Assembly: GCA_903838705.1 (NCBI GenBank)
Contig: CAILZL010000042.1
Span: forward strand, 1 to 38,512
DNA length: 38,512 nt
Origin: an uncultured Pseudomonadota bacterium
GTDB lineage: Bacteria; Pseudomonadota; Gammaproteobacteria; Steroidobacterales; Steroidobacteraceae
Reading direction: 5' to 3'
Part shown: positions 15,573 through 23,548 of the stretch, one piece after another
Layout: each line of letters opens with the position of its first letter
Numbering within the stretch: position 1 is the first letter of the stretch
Made by a program: the position numbers and the translations under genes
The notes under the pieces: model-generated
The model's input: only the letters and a program-made list of their open reading frames with translations
Databases searched by the model: none
Told to the model about the DNA's origin: nothing

Positions 15573-16850
15573 ATGGCTACAGGCAATATGACTTTAAAAC
15601 GAATTTTGAGTATTGGTTTCACAGCGTCAATTTACCTTGGATGCACGCTCGGCGTTCAGGCTGCTGAAGCAACCAAGCAGGACTATTTCAACTGTGCGGT
15701 ATCACCTCAGGCGGGTCAGCCAAAGCAGGTGGAGGCAAACAAGGCTGTTGTGAAGCGCTATCTTGAGGCGCTGGGCACATCACGTTTTGATGCAGTGCTG
15801 AAAGAGGTTAAGGGCTCAGGTTACACGGAGTTACGAGATGAATTCGAGAATCTGAAATATAACCTTGATGCTGATCTGACTGCGGCTTCCAAGCCGGCTG
15901 CTAAAGCCATTCCTGATCGAAAGAATGAAGTTACCTGCATTATTGGGGATGGCGACATGGTTGCCGCCGCAATCAAGGTGACGGGTACCCACAAGGATAA
16001 CTTCATGGGTATTCCTGCAACCGGCAAATCATTTGATTTCGCGGGTGTCGGAATTTTCAAGCTGGCCAACGGCAAGATCAATGAAGCATGGTTGATGGCT
16101 GACGAGGCCAGATTCATGCGTGCCATTGGTGCACGTTTGCCTGCCCGTAAGGACGGCAAGCTGATTGCACCCCCTGTCCATAACGATACCCGTGAATTTG
16201 ATGACGTCCTTGCTGAATACCTGGCAAAGCCAGTTGATAGCGCAGAATTCCGTCACAAGGTTCTGCTGTTGTCATACAAGGCCAAGAACAAGCCTGAAAG
16301 CTATGCTGCATATCTGAGCAAGTACGCTACTGGTGGCAAGCCATATGCTGATTACTATCGTGCCGGTAACCAGAATACGGTTGATATGCTTGCCAAGTTC
16401 AAAGATGCTGGAAAGGTGATCGGCGGAAGCTATGGTCCGGCCTGGTCGAATCGTCAGGATCGTATTTCCAATGTCATGGCCCAAGGAGACGTGGGCATGT
16501 TCCAGTTCCGGATGACCGCACTGAACGCCGCACCGTTGTTTGTCATCCCTGCATCCAACAAGCAGATCAGCGCTTGGGAAGTAGGGTTTGCCGGATTTGT
16601 CGGTGACAAGTGGCAGACCGCCTGGTATCTGGGTGACGAATTAGGCGATATGTTGCAGATCGGTAGTAAAGAGGCTCAGGAATTCCTGCTGGGCGATGCC
16701 AGCTCCTTGCCACCGATTGCTTCAGCTGCTCCTGCGGCACCGCCAGCTGATGGCATGGGCGGTGGTGCGGATGGTATGGCTGCTGGAGGCGGTATGGGCG
16801 CAGGTGGTGGAATGGGTGCTGGCGGCATGGGTGCCGAAGGTGGTCAATAG
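15573..16850 (+). CDS. Exported tandem SnoaL/NTF2-like protein, copy 2, with Gly/Met-rich tail
   Basis: A 425-residue paralogue of the preceding protein, sharing even the signal-peptide pattern (M-A-T at the start, T-L-K in the n-region). GGGGAAG lies upstream of the ATG. Two SnoaL-like repeats follow (G-I-P-A-T-G-K-S-F in the first; V-I-P-A-S-N and W-Y-L-G-D-E-L in the second). It differs by an extra Cys near the mature N-terminus (F-N-C-A-V) and one in the first repeat (V-T-C-I-I). It also has a roughly 45-residue tail: Ala/Pro-rich, then repeats of G-M-G-G-G, A-D-G-M and G-A-G-G-M. This tail resembles the one on sulfatase 2 and the internal segment of the protein at 17190. Such a tail could be a flexible linker, an assembly tag or a Met-based metal site (inference). 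Function unknown. Confidence 0.8.
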   Translation: MATGNMTLKRILSIGFTASIYLGCTLGVQAAEATKQDYFNCAVSPQAGQPKQVEANKAVVKRYLEALGTSRFDAVLKEVKGSGYTELRDEFENLKYNLDADLTAASKPAAKAIPDRKNEVTCIIGDGDMVAAAIKVTGTHKDNFMGIPATGKSFDFAGVGIFKLANGKINEAWLMADEARFMRAIGARLPARKDGKLIAPPVHNDTREFDDVLAEYLAKPVDSAEFRHKVLLLSYKAKNKPESYAAYLSKYATGGKPYADYYRAGNQNTVDMLAKFKDAGKVIGGSYGPAWSNRQDRISNVMAQGDVGMFQFRMTALNAAPLFVIPASNKQISAWEVGFAGFVGDKWQTAWYLGDELGDMLQIGSKEAQEFLLGDASSLPPIASAAPAAPPADGMGGGADGMAAGGGMGAGGGMGAGGMGAEGGQ

Positions 16851-16866
16851 TCGGATCCTTCCCTTC

Positions 16867-16912
16867 TGGTGTCTAATCGGACCTTATTGATTAACCGGTA
16901 CTTAAGACACCA
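16867..16912 (+). repeat. Inverted repeat after SnoaL-like copy 2
   Basis: TGGTGTCT (16867-16874) and AGACACCA (16905-16912) form a perfect 8-bp inverted repeat, with an inner CGG/CCG pairing. A short T run follows. It may be a first, weaker terminator ahead of the one at 16931. Confidence 0.5.
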
Positions 16913-16930
16913 GCAGTTTTATTGATTCTC

Positions 16931-16967
16931 AAGCCGCTATCTACGATGTAGGTGGCGGCTTTTTTAT
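16931..16967 (+). terminator. Rho-independent terminator after SnoaL-like copy 2
   Basis: AAGCCGC pairs with GCGGCTT and an inner CTAC-GAT-GTAG extends the hairpin; TTTTTTATT follows. The rest of the 16851-17189 gap shows no gene and no clear promoter, only moderately AT-rich DNA before the next gene. Confidence 0.85.
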
Positions 16968-17189
16968 TGACCCCTCAATAATTGAAACGATGCGATTCTG
17001 AGTGGTTGATGGCGAAGTGATACGGCATCAGTGCCAGCATCTTCATTTCAATTTGCAAGTGGCAACCTATATGCATAGTTCTGTTGTGGTTCAGCACCTT
17101 GGGCCTAATTTCTTGCACAATCATCGGTAATTATCAGTCATACGGGTTTGATTGCTACACAATGCCTTTAACGGGCAGGAGTTGAAGCC

Positions 17190-18470
17190 ATGTTTAGAAT
17201 GTCGCTTGCTGCTTTGCTTTTACTGACCGCAGGGCTTGCCGATGCGCATCACGGCTCGTCAGGGCAGTTCGATGAGACAAAGACCATCAAGATTTCTGGT
17301 GTCATTACCAAGATGGAGCTGGTCAATCCGCATTCATATGTTTATCTGAGTGTCAAAAACAGTGCTGGAGGTGTCGATGCATGGCGCTGCGAAATGCGTG
17401 CTGCTGCATTGCTCAAACGTTCTGGCTGGACAGCTGAAATGTTCAAGCCTGGCACGCAGCTGTATATCGTGGCTGCTCCTGCGCGCAGAGAGCCTCATGG
17501 CTGTTATGCCGAAACAATCACTTTTCAGGATGGCCGTACCATTGAGCGTTATGAGCAACTGACTTCAGCTGACAAGGGTGAGGTGAAGCGTGAGGAACGC
17601 ACAGCAGATGGTAAGCCAAACCTCGCTGGTAACTGGGGAGCAGCGCAGAAGTTGAATGCGGTGAACAATGGCACCAACTCCGCCGCAGTACTGGCTGCGA
17701 TCAAGTCTGGTAATACGCCTCCAGCAGCACTGGCGCTGGCTTCATCCGAGGCCATCAACTACGGCGACTTCACGAACGCGCCAGCCGGGTTTGTAACAGT
17801 AGCGCCACATCAGGCACCTAACGCCTCAGCGGGGATGGATGCAGCCGGAATGGGCGCGCCAGCCGGTATTGCTGATGGCATGGGACCACCCGTTGGTGTT
17901 GCCGGAATGGGATCTGCCGATGGCATGGCAGGTGGCCCTCCCGGTGGCGCTTCGCAATACAAGCAGTCAGCTGCGGGTCTGGCTGCATCAGCGGGTTTCA
18001 AGTGGGAAGATTCTCCAAGTCAGAATTGCATGGCAACCAGCATATTCAGTGACTGGACGACCGATCAGCACGTCAATCGGATTCAGCAGACCAGGGATAC
18101 GATCAGAATTGATTACGGCTTTATGGATATCTCGCGTACCGTTTATTTGAATATGGCAGCGCATCCGAAAGACATCAAACCCAGCAGAGCAGGTCACTCA
18201 ATTGGCAAGTGGGATGGTGATACGCTGGTAGTTGATACAGTGGGCTTTTTGCCCGGCTATCTGAATATGGGTATCAAGCATAGCGATCGCCTGCATGTGG
18301 TCGAACGCTTTACGCTCAGCAATGGTGGCAAGATGCTTACCCGTAGCTGGGTAGGAGACGATGCCTTGTATCTCACTGAACCATTCAAGGGTCAGGATAC
18401 TGTGCAGATATCCCAGGCGGCATATGAGCCGTATAACTGCAAAGATCTGACGGCAGCGACTACTTACTGA
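17190..18470 (+). CDS. Exported DUF6152-like protein with internal Met/Gly-rich insert
   Basis: 426 residues with a Sec signal (about 1-19, L-A-D-A) and a mature N-terminus beginning H-H-G-S-S-G-Q-F-D. The T-I-K-I-S-G-V-I-T-K and V-N-P-H-S-Y-V-Y-L pattern is that of DUF6152 proteins, which are small exported proteins of unknown role. The family domain is only about 120 residues. The rest holds a G-N-W segment, a Met/Gly/Ala/Pro-rich insert around residues 210-255 (repeats such as A-A-G-M-G-A and A-D-G-M) and a C-terminal domain (about 280-426). That C-terminal domain has G-K-W-D-G-D-T-L-V-V-D-T-V-G-F, as in several hypothetical exported proteins. AGGAG lies 8 nt before the ATG. The N-terminal His pair and the Met-rich segment suggest metal binding (inference). 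Convergent with the minus-strand operon. Confidence 0.75.
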   Translation: MFRMSLAALLLLTAGLADAHHGSSGQFDETKTIKISGVITKMELVNPHSYVYLSVKNSAGGVDAWRCEMRAAALLKRSGWTAEMFKPGTQLYIVAAPARREPHGCYAETITFQDGRTIERYEQLTSADKGEVKREERTADGKPNLAGNWGAAQKLNAVNNGTNSAAVLAAIKSGNTPPAALALASSEAINYGDFTNAPAGFVTVAPHQAPNASAGMDAAGMGAPAGIADGMGPPVGVAGMGSADGMAGGPPGGASQYKQSAAGLAASAGFKWEDSPSQNCMATSIFSDWTTDQHVNRIQQTRDTIRIDYGFMDISRTVYLNMAAHPKDIKPSRAGHSIGKWDGDTLVVDTVGFLPGYLNMGIKHSDRLHVVERFTLSNGGKMLTRSWVGDDALYLTEPFKGQDTVQISQAAYEPYNCKDLTAATTY

Positions 18471-18490
18471 AGAGGGTATAGAGATCACTT

Positions 18491-18509
18491 ATCCCTGATG
18501 ATCAGGGAT
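18491..18509. repeat. Near-perfect palindrome just after the DUF6152-like gene
   Basis: ATCCCTGAT (18491-18499) and ATCAGGGAT (18501-18509) are exact reverse complements around a single base. With so small a centre it is more like a protein-binding site than an RNA hairpin. It lies in the 87-bp gap between convergent genes, so its role is unclear. Confidence 0.5.
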
Positions 18510-18520
18510 TAGAAACGTTC

Positions 18521-18542
18521 AAGGCTGCCATCTGGCAGCCTT
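18521..18542. terminator. Bidirectional terminator-like hairpin between convergent genes
   Basis: Perfect 10-bp stem AAGGCTGCCA (18521-18530) and TGGCAGCCTT (18533-18542), 15 bp from the end of the minus-strand operon. T-tracts on both sides are weak. Confidence 0.6.
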
Positions 18543-18557
18543 GTCGTGTTGCAGTAA

Positions 18558-19439
18558 TTATTCCAGACCGCTGGCGCGAAATTGCTCGCGTGCCATTACA
18601 GACCAGTCAAGATTGGCTTCACCACGGGCAATGGCATTTTCCAATCCCTTCTTCCAGATAGCGACGCTAGGTAGCTGAACACCAACAGGTGCGGCTGCTT
18701 CCAGCGACAGATTGGCGTCTTTCAAGCCAATGACTGCAGAAGCTCCCAGACGACCCCAGTCATTATGAGCAATCAGATCACCATAGGCGTTGTATGCGGT
18801 GCAATTAAATAAGCCGCCGACCAGTACCTGGTGGAATACAAGTGGATCTACATCATATTTGCGCACCAATGCATGGCCTTCGCCAATGGCTTCAATCGCG
18901 CAACCCAGAACAAAGTTGTTGGCAATCTTGATCGCAGTCGCTGATAGCGGATTTTCACCCGCTTCAAATACGCGTTCGCCGATCACTGCAAAGACAGGGC
19001 GGAGCGAGTCTACGGCAGCGGCAGGACCACCGGGCACCAGACCGAGCTTGCCAGACGCGGCCAGATCAGGACGACCCAGCACATGGCAGGCTACCAGCGT
19101 TTGACCGGCAGCCTTATGAGCTTCGACCAATTCAGCCAGTGCAGGAACGCCGTGCGTACCACTGACCATGTGGATTGCACCCTTACGAAGATTTGCCACC
19201 AGGCCATCCGCATTCAGTGTGGCCGAGCGCAATATTTCATCGCTCGGCAACATGCTGATGACCACGTCGCACATGGATGCAAGGGCTGCGAGGCTGCTTG
19301 CCACTTCAGCCCCGGCCTCTGCAAGACGGGCACTCTGCTTGACGTCAGGATCGAACACGGCAAGTTTGAAATTTGCCGCCAGCAAGCGCTGAGCCATACC
19401 CGCGCCCATGCGACCTAGACCGATGAATCCGATTTTCAT
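18558..19439 (-). CDS. HIBADH-like NAD(P)-dependent oxidoreductase, diverged substrate motif
   Basis: A 293-residue beta-hydroxyacid dehydrogenase family member. The N-terminal G-F-I-G-L-G-R-M-G is followed by V-F-D-P-D, where the acidic residue after the second strand suggests NAD (inference). The catalytic Lys is present in A-I-K-I-A-N-N. The substrate motif, usually A-P-V-S-G-G, reads C-H-V-L-G-R, so the conserved Ser and second Gly are gone. This suggests a different substrate from the paralogue at 9659. GGAG lies 8 nt before the ATG. It is the last gene of a three-gene operon with the EboE-like barrel (28 bp upstream) and the Gfo/Idh/MocA enzyme. Confidence 0.85.
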   Translation of the reverse strand: MKIGFIGLGRMGAGMAQRLLAANFKLAVFDPDVKQSARLAEAGAEVASSLAALASMCDVVISMLPSDEILRSATLNADGLVANLRKGAIHMVSGTHGVPALAELVEAHKAAGQTLVACHVLGRPDLAASGKLGLVPGGPAAAVDSLRPVFAVIGERVFEAGENPLSATAIKIANNFVLGCAIEAIGEGHALVRKYDVDPLVFHQVLVGGLFNCTAYNAYGDLIAHNDWGRLGASAVIGLKDANLSLEAAAPVGVQLPSVAIWKKGLENAIARGEANLDWSVMAREQFRASGLE

Positions 19440-19467
19440 GACGTCACTCCGCTTTGCTTGCTTTAAC

Positions 19468-20667
19468 TTACGCGAACTGGCTCTTGACCCATTCCAGCTC
19501 CATCGTCACGTAGTCAACGATGTCGCCAGTCTTGAGGTGCTGTGGCAGTACGTCCCAGGTGTAGGTTTCGATTTCCAGCTGTGCACTAAGCGGGTTAGCC
19601 TTGTGGAAGGCTAGGGCTTCAGCAATTGCGAAGCGGGTGGTACGCATGTTTTCACCCAGCTTTTCCAGGAAGACCGGCACGTGGAAGTGAATACGCCATT
19701 CGCGGCTGCGATTCGGGTCCTTTTCCCAGGCGGCAATAGCATCTTCCAGATTGAGGAAGCGCGAAATCTTGCCATCCATCTTTTCGATGGTCTGAGTCAG
19801 GTACACAGTTTCAGCCCACTTGCGGAGTTCTTCGATGGCTGCCGGGGTAACGGCCGGTACCTGAACTGCGGCTGCTTCCTGCAGCTTGAAAACAGGAATG
19901 TCGTTGTCCACCAGGCTCTGCAAGGATTTGCTGATGTCTTCAAACTCAACCGCCTGATGGCAGATGTCATATACGGTGCCGATATGGCGGCGCAATACGA
20001 CGCGTGCATCTTCGGCGCTCATGCCGAGTTCCTTGCCCAGAGCAGCAAGTGATTGTTCGGAGCGCAGTACTTTCGTGAAGAAATGGACGGTTTCTTCAGT
20101 GGTTTCCAGGAAGCAGTATGGTTCCGGCTCAACTGCCAGAGTCACAGTACGACCAGTGCGTTCACGGATTTTGTGCAGGTGGACAGCAAGACGGCGCAAA
20201 TTGGCGGCGTAGGCTTCGACCACTTCTGGGCCGGTGACGCGTGGCTTGAAGCCCAGTGGTGGGCTCTGTATGGATGGGTTCACGAAGTCAGGTGCGACAT
20301 CAGCAAGAATGTCGGCAACATTCATGGTGTAGCGAGTGCGCTCTTCACCGCGCCAGTCCGGCTCATATACCTTTTCTTTGACCAGCTGGTTCTTGAACGG
20401 GCCGAACACGAATGCATTGACCGTGTACAGATACATGTTGTTGTCGGCCAGAAACTGCTTGAGCTTGGCGCGTTCACTGGGTGAATCCACCAGCAGGGCA
20501 GCTGAGGCATTTGACAGTCGCAGAGAAACGCCGAAAGGCTTGTCAGGGCACACGCGTGCTTTCACGCGTGGCACGTAATTGGTCAGGCTTTCCCACATTT
20601 CCGGCCAGGTGTCGCCGGGATGAACGAGGGTGGAATAAGTCAGATGGCCGTATTTGCCGAGATCCAT
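19468..20667 (-). CDS. EboE-like TIM-barrel protein (sugar phosphate isomerase/epimerase fold)
   Basis: 399 residues. The order of conserved stretches is that of EboE-type proteins: H-P-G-D-T-W-P-E-M-W; V-K-A-R-V-C-P; F-G-V-S-L-R-L-S; Y-T-V-N-A-F-V-F-G-P-F; Y-E-P-D-W-R; L-A-V-E-P-E-P-Y-C; F-H-V-P-V-F; and E-I-E-T-Y-T-W. It has the xylose-isomerase-like barrel, with the Glu and His residues expected to bind a metal. EboE was named from the ebo/edb metabolite-traffic clusters, where eboA-F occur together; none of the others is present here. Instead it sits in an operon between a Gfo/Idh/MocA dehydrogenase and a HIBADH-like enzyme, which points to sugar or polyol-like catabolism (inference). GGAG lies about 10 nt before ATG. 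Confidence 0.75.
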   Translation of the reverse strand: MDLGKYGHLTYSTLVHPGDTWPEMWESLTNYVPRVKARVCPDKPFGVSLRLSNASAALLVDSPSERAKLKQFLADNNMYLYTVNAFVFGPFKNQLVKEKVYEPDWRGEERTRYTMNVADILADVAPDFVNPSIQSPPLGFKPRVTGPEVVEAYAANLRRLAVHLHKIRERTGRTVTLAVEPEPYCFLETTEETVHFFTKVLRSEQSLAALGKELGMSAEDARVVLRRHIGTVYDICHQAVEFEDISKSLQSLVDNDIPVFKLQEAAAVQVPAVTPAAIEELRKWAETVYLTQTIEKMDGKISRFLNLEDAIAAWEKDPNRSREWRIHFHVPVFLEKLGENMRTTRFAIAEALAFHKANPLSAQLEIETYTWDVLPQHLKTGDIVDYVTMELEWVKSQFA

Positions 20668-20697
20668 GATTATTAACTCCGGGGTTAGAGTGTTCGC

Positions 20698-21717
20698 TTA
20701 GGCGACCACTTCGAGTTTGTGGGATTTTGAAGAAGCGATGATTGCGTCTGTTGCCGCGACACCATTGATCATCTGAGCGAAGGTGACAGGATAGGGGGCG
20801 CCACCGGTCGCTGCAGTCGCAAAGGCTTCCAGTTCAGCGCGATTTACGTCGAACATCGGCACTTCGTGTGCAGTCGCATCGCCCTTGATCGGCTGAATGA
20901 CATAGCTGCCGAACAGGCCGGCACGACGGTGCTCTGAAGATTGACCGGCAACGTGTACCGAACCACCCAGCAGCGCCATGGCCTTTGAGCCATAGACCTG
21001 GAAGCGGAAGGTGCCCGCAGTAGCCATCATGGTGCCCAGATAGGCAGACATGCCGCTCTTCATGCGGAACAGGACTGAGGTGGTGTCATCGTTATCGTTA
21101 GGTACAGCGCGACGGAAGCTGTGGCAGAACACGCTTTCGATGTCGCCGAACAGATCAATCAGGCCGTCAACAGCATGTACGCCCATCGGGAACAGGCCGC
21201 CGCAAGGTGCCTGAGCACTGCTGCCACGCCACGCATCTTTAGCAAGGGACAGGCCATTCGGACCGGACATGGTGCATTCCACATGCAGGATCGTGCCCAG
21301 CTCGCCAGAGTTGATACGGTTCTTCAGATCCACCCATGAAGGATGGAAGCGACGGTTATATCCCAGACCCAGTGTTACGCCGGCAGCACGAACTGCTGCA
21401 ACCGCGCGTTCAGCCTCTGCCTTGGACATTACGAAAGGCTTTTCGCAGAACACGTGCTTGCCAGCGGCAGCGGCTGCAACAATTTGTTCGCAGTGGGCGG
21501 TGGGAGGGGTGGCGAGGACAACGCCTTCCACTTCCGGGTCGGCCAGCATGGCTTCATAGCTGTCAGCCAGGCGCAAATTATGTTTGGCGGCAATGTCCTG
21601 ATCCTGCTGGGAACGTGAGCGAGTAAATGCAGAAACGAAGCTCAAGCCTTCACTCTTTTCCACCGAATCAACCAGGGTACCGCCCCACCAGCCAAGTCCG
21701 GCAATTGCTAACTTCAT
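20698..21717 (-). CDS. Gfo/Idh/MocA-family NAD(P)-dependent oxidoreductase
   Basis: 339 residues from ATG 21717, chosen because GGAGA lies 7 nt upstream and the Rossmann strand starts at once (M-K-L-A-I-A-G-L-G-W-W-G); the frame reaches back to 21753. The catalytic E-K-P motif (C-E-K-P-F) is present, and the C-terminal domain carries G-G-L-F-P-M-G-V-H-A-V-D, the usual D/H substrate region. Family members oxidise sugars, inositols or related polyols. It is the first gene of the operon running on to the EboE-like (30-bp gap) and HIBADH-like genes. The substrate is not evident. Confidence 0.9.
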   Translation of the reverse strand: MKLAIAGLGWWGGTLVDSVEKSEGLSFVSAFTRSRSQQDQDIAAKHNLRLADSYEAMLADPEVEGVVLATPPTAHCEQIVAAAAAGKHVFCEKPFVMSKAEAERAVAAVRAAGVTLGLGYNRRFHPSWVDLKNRINSGELGTILHVECTMSGPNGLSLAKDAWRGSSAQAPCGGLFPMGVHAVDGLIDLFGDIESVFCHSFRRAVPNDNDDTTSVLFRMKSGMSAYLGTMMATAGTFRFQVYGSKAMALLGGSVHVAGQSSEHRRAGLFGSYVIQPIKGDATAHEVPMFDVNRAELEAFATAATGGAPYPVTFAQMINGVAATDAIIASSKSHKLEVVA

Positions 21718-21794
21718 TGATATATCTCCAAGTGGGCATAAGGCAGTGTTCAAAAAACCTGCCCGTGTTTTGTTTGAACCGTAATGAGCAGATC

Positions 21795-21845
21795 ATTATA
21801 TAGAAAAAAACTTGGAAATTGACCTCGGATCAGGCCGGTCGGCCT
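21795..21845 (-). promoter_or_regulatory. Candidate promoter and operator of the Gfo-EboE-HIBADH operon
   Basis: On the minus strand a perfect TATAAT occupies 21795-21800, with the -35 region around GTCAAT 17 nt upstream (poor match). Upstream of it, AGGCCG-GT-CGGCCT at 21832-21845 is a perfect 6-bp inverted repeat, a likely regulator site. No regulator gene other than the BaeSR-like system is nearby. Confidence 0.45.
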
Positions 21846-21874
21846 AAAAAATCAAGGTGTTTTTTTGAGGGATG

Positions 21875-21910
21875 AAAAAAACGCGGGAACCGATTGGTTC
21901 CCGCGTTTTT
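21875..21910 (-). terminator. Terminator after the MFS gene
   Basis: Perfect 10-bp stem CGCGGGAACC (21882-21891) and GGTTCCCGCG (21896-21905), with a 4-nt loop. It is flanked by an A run (21875-21881) and a T run (21906-21910), so it works in either direction. It lies 25 bp beyond the MFS stop codon. Confidence 0.92.
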
Positions 21911-21934
21911 CATAAGTCGCAGATATGGAAGTTA

Positions 21935-23200
21935 TTACTTTGACATATCGGCCGGGCGCAGACCCAGAGCAAGCACTGCACCGATCAACGGCAGTAGGGA
22001 AAGCTGGATTCGGGCAGCATGTTCCCAGCTGGACTGGCCGGCCAGATAGCTGATCAGGAAGCCGCCGCAGGCGCCGCCCGCATACAACGTGGTAACGAAC
22101 ATGCTGGAGCCGAGGCGTGACAGGCTGCGGCGCATGGATTTGATGTGCGCTCCAGCCAGGTTTGTGTAAAGAACCGCAGGCCCAAAGGTTCCGAAAGCAA
22201 ATGAAAGGGCTCTGCGGGTATCTACGCTGAGGTCTGGCAGGTACACGTAATAACCCAGTATGGCCACGCCGAGCGAAGCGCCGATGATGACCAGTTTTGG
22301 TGACAATCTGTCACCGAGCATGCCGCCGAAGATGGACAGCAGGGAGCCGTATCCAAACCAGGCAAGCATGTCGATAGCGACCGGACGTTCATAGTGCAGG
22401 TCATGGATTAAATAGGATACGTAGGTGCCGATGAACCCGTACACAGTCAGGCCGTAGAAAACACTCATCACTGTGAGTAGTGCGGTGTTGCGGTTTTTCA
22501 CTGAATCAGCTCCGCCCACGTCGGCGCTTTGCTTTGCAATTGCGCGGGTTTCGCTGAACCAGGGCCGTACGGCAAGGGCGATCAGCACGGCCAGAACAAC
22601 GCCAAATATTGCATAGGATTGGATGGTGGGCTGCCAGCTTAATTCCTTGCCGATTGAAGCTTCATAGTGGGAAAGCAGCATAGGGTTGATCTTGCCGGCT
22701 ACAACTGCACCAAGACCAAAGCAGACGTTCACCGCACCAAGCGCCGCGACACGGCTCTTGCTGAAATAGCTTCCGGCAAGCGCGAACATGCTGGTCGCTA
22801 GCATCGCCATCCCGAAGCCCTGAACGACCAGGGTGGCAAACATGCTGTAGAAATCGCCGGCGACGGTCAGAAAATAGGTTGCGGCGGAAAAGATCAGAAT
22901 GCCTGCGATCATTACGGTCTTTCTTGAAGACTTTGCAATGAGCCAGCCTGAAGGTATGCCACCGATGCCCAGACCCAGAGTGAAGATGGTGGCGAGTGTG
23001 CCTCTCTGCTGGTCAGAGAAGGCAAGGGTTTTCTGGATGGCGACGCCAAGTGCGCTCATCAGGTAGCGGTCAGCTGACATCAGAATGTAAGCCACCAGCA
23101 ACAGGCCAAACATGGTCAGTGCGGCGACATGAGTTCCTGATTGCTCGGAGCTGGCCGGCTGCCCGCCGGTCTGCTGGTTTGATGGTGCTGGCTGGCTCAT
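21935..23200 (-). CDS. MFS transporter
   Basis: About 421 residues from ATG 23200; GAGGAA lies 9 nt upstream, whereas the frame reaches back to 23290 with residues unlike the family. A hydrophilic, Gln/Ser-rich N-terminus of about 25 residues precedes 12 predicted hydrophobic segments. The TM2-3 loop carries G-I-P-S-G-W-L-I-A-K-S-S-R-K, a variant of the MFS signature, and the TM8-9 equivalent has G-G-M-L-G-D-R-L-S. It is terminated separately from the downstream dehydrogenase operon. The substrate is unknown; the neighbours suggest uptake of an organic acid or sugar-like compound (inference). Confidence 0.85.
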   Translation of the reverse strand: MSQPAPSNQQTGGQPASSEQSGTHVAALTMFGLLLVAYILMSADRYLMSALGVAIQKTLAFSDQQRGTLATIFTLGLGIGGIPSGWLIAKSSRKTVMIAGILIFSAATYFLTVAGDFYSMFATLVVQGFGMAMLATSMFALAGSYFSKSRVAALGAVNVCFGLGAVVAGKINPMLLSHYEASIGKELSWQPTIQSYAIFGVVLAVLIALAVRPWFSETRAIAKQSADVGGADSVKNRNTALLTVMSVFYGLTVYGFIGTYVSYLIHDLHYERPVAIDMLAWFGYGSLLSIFGGMLGDRLSPKLVIIGASLGVAILGYYVYLPDLSVDTRRALSFAFGTFGPAVLYTNLAGAHIKSMRRSLSRLGSSMFVTTLYAGGACGGFLISYLAGQSSWEHAARIQLSLLPLIGAVLALGLRPADMSK

Positions 23201-23548
23201 TGTGTATTGTTCCTCTGGAAAGCGATTTGTTTGGATATCCGGTACACCGCGTGTGTATGTACTGACAAGTCTACGACCTGCCAGAAGCAATCCTCAGTTC
23301 TTGTAGTCAAGATGAAGACCCTACCCCTCCGCCTACTATATATGAGTTGTGGTTTGCATGTCTTTCTGTACGAACCTCGTGCCCGGCATCCTGTTAATCA
23401 TCCCATCAGTGTCGGACTGAATTTGACCGGATTGTTTGTGGCCTCCCGGCCGTGAAGAAGACTTCTCTCCGGGCATCTGCCATTTGACCTTGCTCCCTGA
23501 TGGTTGTAGACAGGACACGAATAGAAGTACACCTGACGGGATTACTCA
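23201..23548. promoter_or_regulatory. Divergent intergenic region before the two-component system
   Basis: 348 bp without a gene. A TTGACC at 23484-23489 is followed 17 nt later by TAGACA (23507-23512), a weak plus-strand promoter candidate for the sensor kinase. ATTTGACC occurs twice (near 23421 and 23482). Nothing else of note was seen. Confidence 0.3.
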
